Assembly (NCBI GenBank): GCA_964505305.1
Contig: CAZDHE010000026.1
Coordinates: 1-10,066 of the forward strand
Length of the DNA: 10,066 bases
Direction: 5' to 3'
From: JAXHLG01 sp964505305
Lineage (GTDB): Bacteria; Patescibacteriota; Minisyncoccia; Moranbacterales; DUUL01
Shown here: piece by piece, positions 5,715-10,066 of the stretch
Numbering within the stretch: position 1 is the stretch's first letter
How the letters are laid out: every line of letters starts with the position of its first letter
The notes under the pieces: model-generated
What the model was told of the DNA's origin: nothing
The model's database searches: none
Seen by the model: only the letters and a program-made list of their open reading frames with translations
Position numbers and translations under genes: made by a program

Positions 5715-6668
5715 ATGCACAAACAGAATCCCATTAACTGTATAGCCATTGCGGGACCGACATCTTCCGGGAAATCGGAGGCGGCGGTTCAAGCGGCTAA
5801 AAAAATAAATGGGGAAATCATTTCAGTCGACTCCAGACAAATTTATCAAGATATGAACTTGGGAACCGGAAAAGTAAACGGCCGCTGGCAGTATTTTGAA
5901 GATCAAGAAGTTTTTATCTACAAAGAAATTCCCCACTATTTAATAGATTTTCTCTCTCCCAAAAAAAGATACGGCGCCGCCCGCTTTAAGAAAGATTGCG
6001 AAGACAAAATCATTCAAATCCACCAGAAGGGGAGAATTCCAATCCTATGCGGAGGGACCGGTTTCTGGATGTCTTCGGCGGTTTATGGCATTAATTTCCC
6101 GGAAGTGGCTCCGGATTGGCAGTTGAGAAATCAACTGGAAAAGAAAAGCAATCAAGAACTGTTTCAAATTTTAAAATCCAAGGACCCGGATAGAGCCTCC
6201 GGGATAGACGCTCAAAATCGCTCCCGGCTAATACGTTCTATAGAAATAGCTCAAGAACTCGGCAAAGTTCCCGATTTAAAAGCCGAAGCTCAAGTAAGAA
6301 ATGAACACATCCAAAGAGAAATAAATAGCCATTCTATTGATTTTCAGCTCTTTGTTCTCAATCCGCCTTTTTCCGAACTGGAAAAGAAAATAAAAAAAAG
6401 ACTTAATAAACGTTTTAAGGAAGGAATCATTAAAGAAATAGAAAATTTGCAAAAAAAATACAAACTAAGCCGAAAAGAAATTCAATCTTTTGGCCTCGCT
6501 TATTACTGGACACCTCTTTATCTGGAAGGTCAAATTTCCGAAATCGAGCTTTTTGAAAAAATTTACCTCTCGGAAAGAAACTACGCCAAAAGACAACTCA
6601 CTTGGCTCAAAAAAGAAAAAGGCATTAGATGGACGCAGGAAACAAAAGATTTATTGAGTAAAATTTAA
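5715..6668 (+). CDS. miaA: tRNA dimethylallyltransferase (MiaA)
   Basis: MiaA transfers the dimethylallyl group of DMAPP to N6 of A37 in UNN-decoding tRNAs. The P-loop is GPTSSGKS (14-21). The catalytic/recognition segment VDSRQIYQDMNLGTGK (38-53) holds the conserved Asp39, Q42 and Y44. GGTGFWMSS (113-121), NRSRLIRSIEI (168-178) and YAKRQLTWLKK (290-300) follow. Length, 317 residues, is normal. Two differences stand out against the common bacterial form: GTGK replaces GTAK, and about ten extra residues (around 54-71, including WQYFEDQEVFIY) precede the IPHYLIDFLSP motif. The usual GY(R/K)E region is also diverged (FGLAYYW, 259-265). Still, the catalytic core is intact. No Shine-Dalgarno precedes the ATG; A/T-rich ATATATAAAAGT lies directly upstream. 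DMAPP comes from IspH, and tRNA-Phe in this window is an expected substrate. Confidence 0.96.
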   Translation: MHKQNPINCIAIAGPTSSGKSEAAVQAAKKINGEIISVDSRQIYQDMNLGTGKVNGRWQYFEDQEVFIYKEIPHYLIDFLSPKKRYGAARFKKDCEDKIIQIHQKGRIPILCGGTGFWMSSAVYGINFPEVAPDWQLRNQLEKKSNQELFQILKSKDPDRASGIDAQNRSRLIRSIEIAQELGKVPDLKAEAQVRNEHIQREINSHSIDFQLFVLNPPFSELEKKIKKRLNKRFKEGIIKEIENLQKKYKLSRKEIQSFGLAYYWTPLYLEGQISEIELFEKIYLSERNYAKRQLTWLKKEKGIRWTQETKDLLSKI

Positions 6669-7261
6669 AATCTTGAGACTTTAGACTTGGAACTTCCTGA
6701 ACCTTAAGCTTTTGGCATTTCAACTCTTCGCCCCTTGTTTCTTACTTATTACTTCTTCTTGGCTTTATCCTCTTAAATCTCTAAACCCGACAATCACTGT
6801 TTGTCGGGTTTAGAGGAGTGTTTCGTGCTGTGCGTGAAACATAAAATGGCTATCTTGGCTATCTTGAGATTTTTTAATGTTGAGTATTTGAGAAAAACTT
6901 GTTTTGACAGAGAAGTTTTTGAAAAAACCCTGAAGTTAGACTTCTGCATTCGCGGAACTCAAAAGTCAAAAGTCAAATCGCAAAGCTATAACTCAAAGCT
7001 TAAAACAGAAGCAAGGGGCAAAGAACAAGAAGTAAGGGGAGAGAAATTTAAATCTCAAAAGTCAAATTTCAATAAATCCTAATAACCAAATCCAAATGTC
7101 AAATCAATGTCAAATATCAGAAGGCCAATGTAAAGTTTTAGCTACTTAATTTGAATTTCAGTTTAATTCATTTTGCATTTTGTTCTGTCATTTTGATTTT
7201 TGACCTTTGATTTTTGAATTTTCAACCCCTTGCTCCTTAATAATTGCTTCTTACCAACAGT
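6669..7261. other. miaA/murD convergent intergenic region (593 nt), repeat-rich
   Basis: The region holds element B1 (6781-6960) and a long imperfect inverted repeat of low-complexity words. Purine-rich words occur at 7008-7036 (+) and, complemented, at 6730-6762 and 7226-7256. AAAAGTCAAA-type words (6961-6976, 7055-7075) face their complements (TTTTGATTTTTGACC, 7191-7206). A plus-strand frame from 6801 runs through B1 and this low-complexity DNA; it has no family features and is considered non-coding. Confidence 0.6.
6781..6960 (+). repeat. Element B, copy B1
   Basis: It begins with a 13-bp perfect hairpin, CTAAACCCGACAA/TTGTCGGGTTTAG (6781-6793 with 6801-6813). About 120 nt of conserved sequence (including GTGCGTGAAACATAAAATGG-like and TAATGTTGAGTATT-like blocks) follows. 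It ends in a damaged copy of the shared hairpin module: CTGAAGTT.GACTTCTGC is present but the returning arm is lost after GCGGAACTC. It is the reverse complement of B2 with scattered substitutions and a local 9-bp tandem duplication (GGCTATCTT twice, near 6848-6865). Neither strand encodes a credible protein. Confidence 0.75.
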
Positions 7262-8665
7262 TTAAAGAGTTATCTTTTTAACTATTTCCTTGTACTGCCG
7301 ACCTCTGTCAAACTCATTTTTAAACATTCCAAAACTGGCAAACCCGGGAGAAAACAAAACCACTTCTCCTTTAGCAGCTCTTTTGGAAACATCCTTTAAC
7401 AAATCTTCCAAACCGCTATAAAGTCCTTCTATTTTATTCTGTCCACCTAATTCGATAATCTGCTCTTGTATTTCTTCGGTGGCGGCTCCCTCCAATAGAA
7501 AGACCCTTTTAACGTATTTGGAAGAAGCAACTTTTTTGGCCAATTTTCGGCTATCGAGTTCTTTGCTGGAACCTCCCAAAATTAAATTGATTGGCCTCAA
7601 GAAAGAATTTATTCCCGCTATAGCAGACTCCGGGGTAGTAGCCGTAGTATCATTATAATAAGCCGCCCCGCCGAATTTACCCACAAACTCTAATCGATGA
7701 GGCACTCCTTTGAAATCTCGCACCGCTTTTCGAATAATATTGGCATCTACACCTAAAACCAAGGCAACTTCCACCGCCGCCAGAACATTACCAAGATTAT
7801 GAGCCCCTCTTAGCCCAACCTCTTTTAAATCCATTACACTTCCCTCTTTTTCTTCAAAATGATAAAATATTTTCCCCTCTCTCACAGAAACCGTTCTCTC
7901 CCCCTCCACACTATTCAAAGAATAAGTAAAAACTTTTGATTTAGCTTCTTGGGCAAATTCTCTGCAATAATCGTTATCTCTGTTAAAAATAGCTATGTCG
8001 TTTTCTTTTTGGTGTAAATAAATCTGTTTCTTATCTTTTATATAATCTTCCATAGAAGAATAGTGATTTAAATGATCCGGAAAAATATTAGTCACCACGG
8101 CAGTTTTCGGACTTTTTTTGATTTTACTCAACCCGGCCAATCTCCAAGAAGACAATTCGAAAACCGTATAAGTGTCTTGGTCTATTTCTTTAAGCTTATT
8201 CATTACAGGCTCCTGCCCGATTCCCACCTTAGAAACTTTAAATCCGGCTTTTTGAAGAATTTCGGCTATTAGAGAAGCAGTGGTGGTTTTTCCTTTGGTC
8301 CCGGTTACTCCTATTATTTTTTTGCTTTTGCAAAATTGCATAAAAAGACTGGAATCCATTTCCACGCGAATATTATGAGAAATGGCCATTCGGATATATT
8401 TATTATTCCAAGGAACCGCCGGGTTTTTAATCACTAAATCGGTTTGCGTAAAATCTTCCGGTCGATGTTGGCCGGTTATAATTTCCACATTCTTTAAGTC
8501 AGCCAGCTTTTCAATGGTAAGTTTTAAATCTTCACTTTTCTTAATATCAGTAGCCACCACTCGAGCGCCTTGACGAGCAAGCCAACGAATCATTTCCAAT
8601 GACCCCCCATGCATTCCAACTCCCATAACCGTAACTTTTTTGCCTTTTAATTCAGTCATTTTCAA
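7262..8665 (-). CDS. murD: UDP-N-acetylmuramoyl-L-alanine--D-glutamate ligase (MurD)
   Basis: MurD is a cytosolic Mur ligase that adds D-glutamate to UDP-MurNAc-L-Ala using ATP. The 467-residue protein shows three Mur domains. The N-terminal UDP-binding Rossmann-like part has VTVMGVGMHGGS (11-22). The central ATPase domain has P-loop GVTGTKGKTTT (119-129), FELSSWRL (169-176), NIFPDHLNHYSSMEDYIKDK (193-212) and AHNLGNVLAA (288-297). The C-terminal ligand domain has HRLEFVG (323-329), NDTTATTPES (338-347), LGGSSKELD (363-371) and FSPGFASFGMFKNEFDRG (438-455), the MurD-typical ending. ATG codons at residues 1 and 3 are both possible starts. No Shine-Dalgarno is present. A good promoter lies about 230 nt upstream, implying a long leader. 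Inverted B elements flank the gene. It provides the substrate for MurE, which is not in this window. Confidence 0.96.
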   Translation of the reverse strand: MKMTELKGKKVTVMGVGMHGGSLEMIRWLARQGARVVATDIKKSEDLKLTIEKLADLKNVEIITGQHRPEDFTQTDLVIKNPAVPWNNKYIRMAISHNIRVEMDSSLFMQFCKSKKIIGVTGTKGKTTTASLIAEILQKAGFKVSKVGIGQEPVMNKLKEIDQDTYTVFELSSWRLAGLSKIKKSPKTAVVTNIFPDHLNHYSSMEDYIKDKKQIYLHQKENDIAIFNRDNDYCREFAQEAKSKVFTYSLNSVEGERTVSVREGKIFYHFEEKEGSVMDLKEVGLRGAHNLGNVLAAVEVALVLGVDANIIRKAVRDFKGVPHRLEFVGKFGGAAYYNDTTATTPESAIAGINSFLRPINLILGGSSKELDSRKLAKKVASSKYVKRVFLLEGAATEEIQEQIIELGGQNKIEGLYSGLEDLLKDVSKRAAKGEVVLFSPGFASFGMFKNEFDRGRQYKEIVKKITL

Positions 8666-8902
8666 AAAATATTTACTTTTAAACTTAGATTGATCTTAAG
8701 CGCTTTGTGTCTCTTCCAAAAATTCAACTTTCAAATTTCGAACCTGTTGCTTCCCGGGCTTAAAAAACTCTCCAAAACAACCAAGCGCTAACCGCCGATT
8801 GCCAACTACTATTCACCGATGATTGTTTTTTAGATTCAAATAGTTCCAAACGATCAATAGATACCCACTAAATAGGCATTCAATTGCCATTTCAACTTCT
8901 CC

Positions 8903-8931
8903 ATCATATTACAAAAAACTATATAATTCAA
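8903..8931 (-). promoter_or_regulatory. sigma70-type promoter for murD
   Basis: On the minus strand, -35 TTGAAT (8926-8931), a 17-bp spacer and -10 TATGAT (8903-8908) match consensus at 4/6 and 5/6 with optimal spacing. Initiation near 8896 gives murD a leader of about 230 nt. It lies between the B2 element and murD, so murD probably does not depend on ispH read-through. Confidence 0.6.
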
Positions 8932-8971
8932 GGGAGAATTGAATAGAAGCAAGAATTAAGAAACAAGGAAA

Positions 8972-9019
8972 CTGAAGTTCGAATTCTGCGAATGCAGAAG
9001 TCGAACTTCAGGGTTTTTT
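8972..9019 (+). terminator. shared hairpin module of B2, T-run on plus strand
   Basis: CTGAAGTTCGA (8972-8982) pairs with TCGAACTTCAG (9001-9011). After one mismatch, TTCTGC pairs with GCAGAA around loop GAAT, 17 pairs in total. GG and TTTTTT (9014-9019) follow. The hairpin is terminator-shaped on the plus strand, yet the neighbouring genes are on the minus strand. Here it would only stop antisense RNA heading into ispH. On the minus strand the stem remains but no T-run follows. Confidence 0.55.
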
Positions 9020-9153
9020 CTCAAAATTCCTCTACCAAAACAAGTCTTTCTCGAATACTCAACATTAAAAAAATCTCAAAATAGCCATTTTATGTTTCAC
9101 GCACTACACGAAGCACTCCTCTAAACCCGACAATCAGTGTTTGTCGGGTTTAG
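8972..9153 (-). repeat. Element B, copy B2
   Basis: This is the better preserved B copy. It runs, on the minus strand, from the 13-bp CTAAACCCGACAA hairpin (9121-9153, loop of 7) through a conserved roughly 100-nt middle to the complete shared hairpin (8972-9011). It is inverted relative to B1, and the pair encloses murD. It starts 32 nt after the ispH stop. No coding capacity or flanking target duplication was identified, so the mechanism of spread is unknown. It is distinct from element A apart from the shared hairpin. Confidence 0.75.
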
Positions 9154-9185
9154 AATTCAAGGCTCAACCCAAAGTCTCGCCGGAT

Positions 9186-10061
9186 TCAAGAGATGAGCTT
9201 GAGGATCTTTTGCCGAGTGTTTTCAATAGAAACATCCGGCGTAGAGGCTCCGGCCGTGATTACGATTTTTCCTTTGCAATTTTTCAGCCAATCTTTCTTG
9301 ATTTCTTGACTGTTTTCAATGTGGTAAGTGCGAACACCTATTTTTCTCCCAATTTCGGCTAATTTTCCGGTATTGCTGGAATTTTTTCCTCCAACTACAA
9401 AAAGGATATCACCGGAATTGATCATTTTGCGCACTTCTCCTTGTTTCCGAGAAGTTTCCATACAGATAGTATTTCTAACCTCAACCTTTTCATTAAGGGT
9501 TTTTACTTTTTTTGCAAAATTTTCAAACTCTTCCTTTTTGCGAGTGGTTTGGCTCAAAATTCCTATTTTAGAGCTTTCTGAAATTTTTTCTTCATCTTTT
9601 TCCGATAATTCCCCGTCAGACACAATTCCGCAATAGTTAACGCAAGAATTGATCCCAATCACTTCCACATGTTCGGGATCTCCGAAAATAACCACTTGAA
9701 AACCCTTTTTTTGAAAGTCTATAGCCGATTTTTGAGCTTTTTCCACAAAAGGACAGGTAGTGTCGATTATTTTAATCTTTCTTTGAGGATCTTTAATTTT
9801 TTTTAATTTATCCTGAGGAATTCCATGGCTTCTTACAATAAACATTGAATCATCTTCCACTTTTTCAATAGTGTCCACTATCCGCATTCCTCTTTTTTTC
9901 AAATCTTCGACCACCCGAGGATTATGAATCAACTCTCCCCAGCAAAAAACCTTTTTGTCTCCGTTCTTTTCCAGCGCTTTCTCCGCCATATCCACCGCCC
10001 TCCTAACACCAAAACAAAAACCGGCATTTTCAGCCACCACTATTTCCGGCTTTTTTTTCAT
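9186..10061 (-). CDS. ispH: 4-hydroxy-3-methylbut-2-enyl diphosphate reductase (IspH/LytB)
   Basis: IspH is the last MEP-pathway enzyme. It reduces HMBPP to IPP and DMAPP with a [4Fe-4S] cluster. The 291-residue protein carries the three cluster cysteines in context: GFCFGVRRAV (C16), DTTCPFV (C103) and NTICMETSRKQ (C200). Substrate residues are visible in GELIHNP (His46), RSHG (His79), DPEHVEVIG (His131, Glu133), QTT (171-173), GGKNSSNTGKL (224-233) and ITAGASTPD (268-276). The start ATG is at 10059-10061 with only five bases of upstream sequence, so an upstream start or promoter cannot be assessed; the N-terminal spacing to C16 is normal. The gene is complete and ends in TGA just before element B2. 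With IspG in the same window, it completes HMBPP formation and use. Confidence 0.97.
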   Translation of the reverse strand: MKKKPEIVVAENAGFCFGVRRAVDMAEKALEKNGDKKVFCWGELIHNPRVVEDLKKRGMRIVDTIEKVEDDSMFIVRSHGIPQDKLKKIKDPQRKIKIIDTTCPFVEKAQKSAIDFQKKGFQVVIFGDPEHVEVIGINSCVNYCGIVSDGELSEKDEEKISESSKIGILSQTTRKKEEFENFAKKVKTLNEKVEVRNTICMETSRKQGEVRKMINSGDILFVVGGKNSSNTGKLAEIGRKIGVRTYHIENSQEIKKDWLKNCKGKIVITAGASTPDVSIENTRQKILKLIS

Positions 10062-10066
10062 TGAAA

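Larger units (their letters stand above)
8666..9185. other. murD-ispH intergenic region (520 nt)
   Basis: From right to left it holds element B2 (8972-9153), a purine-rich word (8943-8969), the murD promoter (8903-8931) and a roughly 230-nt murD leader. The leader can pair GCGCTT with AAGCGC (about 8782-8787 with 8697-8702) around a large irregular loop. It also contains a 25-codon ATG frame (8813-8890), discussed as a finding. No gene of normal size is present. Confidence 0.6.

Noticed and set aside
6801..7082. Plus-strand open frame of 93 codons
   Set aside because: It begins inside the terminal hairpin of element B1 and continues into low-complexity repeat DNA; the B2 copy does not keep the frame open in the same way (stop soon after the internal ATG).
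6781..9153. CRISPR array or integron attC sites as explanation for repeated hairpins
   Set aside because: Copies are kilobases apart, differ in orientation and length, have no regular spacers, and there is no cas or integrase gene.
9121..9153. CTAAACCCGACAA hairpin as rho-independent terminator of ispH
   Set aside because: The stem is strong and well placed 32 nt after the stop, but on the minus strand it is followed by AGGAGTGC, not a T-run; it is better described as the end of element B, though it may stabilise the mRNA 3' end.

Overview
The window is AT-rich bacterial chromosome carrying seven complete housekeeping genes and two tRNA genes. About 73% of it is gene sequence; the remainder is unusually rich in repeats. 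UGA is an ordinary stop (lgt and ispH both end in it where their families end), so the standard bacterial code applies and the UGA=Gly lineages are unlikely. Small single-copy core enzymes, tRNAs without an encoded CCA (seen for tRNA-Phe), start codons without a Shine-Dalgarno, and a MiaA with a GTGK motif and an insertion would fit a Patescibacteria/CPR genome, perhaps Parcubacteria-like. That placement is an inference from general impression, not a database match. No phage, CRISPR, defence or secondary-metabolite genes are visible.

Layout. 1-231: tRNA-Thr(UGU), cut by the window edge, and tRNA-Phe(GAA), both on the minus strand behind one good promoter. 395-1447 (+): ispG. 1541-1738 (-): a short open frame that may encode a tiny membrane protein. 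1728-2678 (-): ddl, with an extended -10 promoter and a strong hairpin in its leader. 3040-3921 (+): lgt. 3957-4107: MITE-like element A1. 4134-5279 (+): tsaD. 5391-5541: element A2. 5715-6668 (+): miaA. 6781-6960: element B1. 7262-8665 (-): murD. 8972-9153: element B2, inverted relative to B1. 9186-10061 (-): ispH, starting 5 nt inside the right edge.

Function. IspG and IspH are the last two enzymes of the MEP pathway and make IPP and DMAPP. DMAPP is the MiaA co-substrate, and IPP/DMAPP also feed the undecaprenyl carrier used in peptidoglycan synthesis. Ddl and MurD make peptidoglycan precursors, and Lgt lipidates lipoproteins. TsaD and MiaA both modify A37 next to the anticodon, and the two tRNAs at the left edge are expected substrates of these two enzymes. 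The genes mostly look like separate transcription units, not one operon.

The most unusual part is the intergenic DNA. Two 151-bp copies of a terminal-inverted-repeat element (A) flank tsaD in direct orientation. Two copies of a different element (B) flank murD in inverted orientation. Both families carry the same roughly 40-nt hairpin followed by G and T runs, which resembles a rho-independent terminator. A short C-rich palindrome (C) and degenerate purine-rich words also recur. This is the best candidate for something undescribed here: a small modular family of non-coding mobile elements that supplies terminators and outward promoters to host genes.
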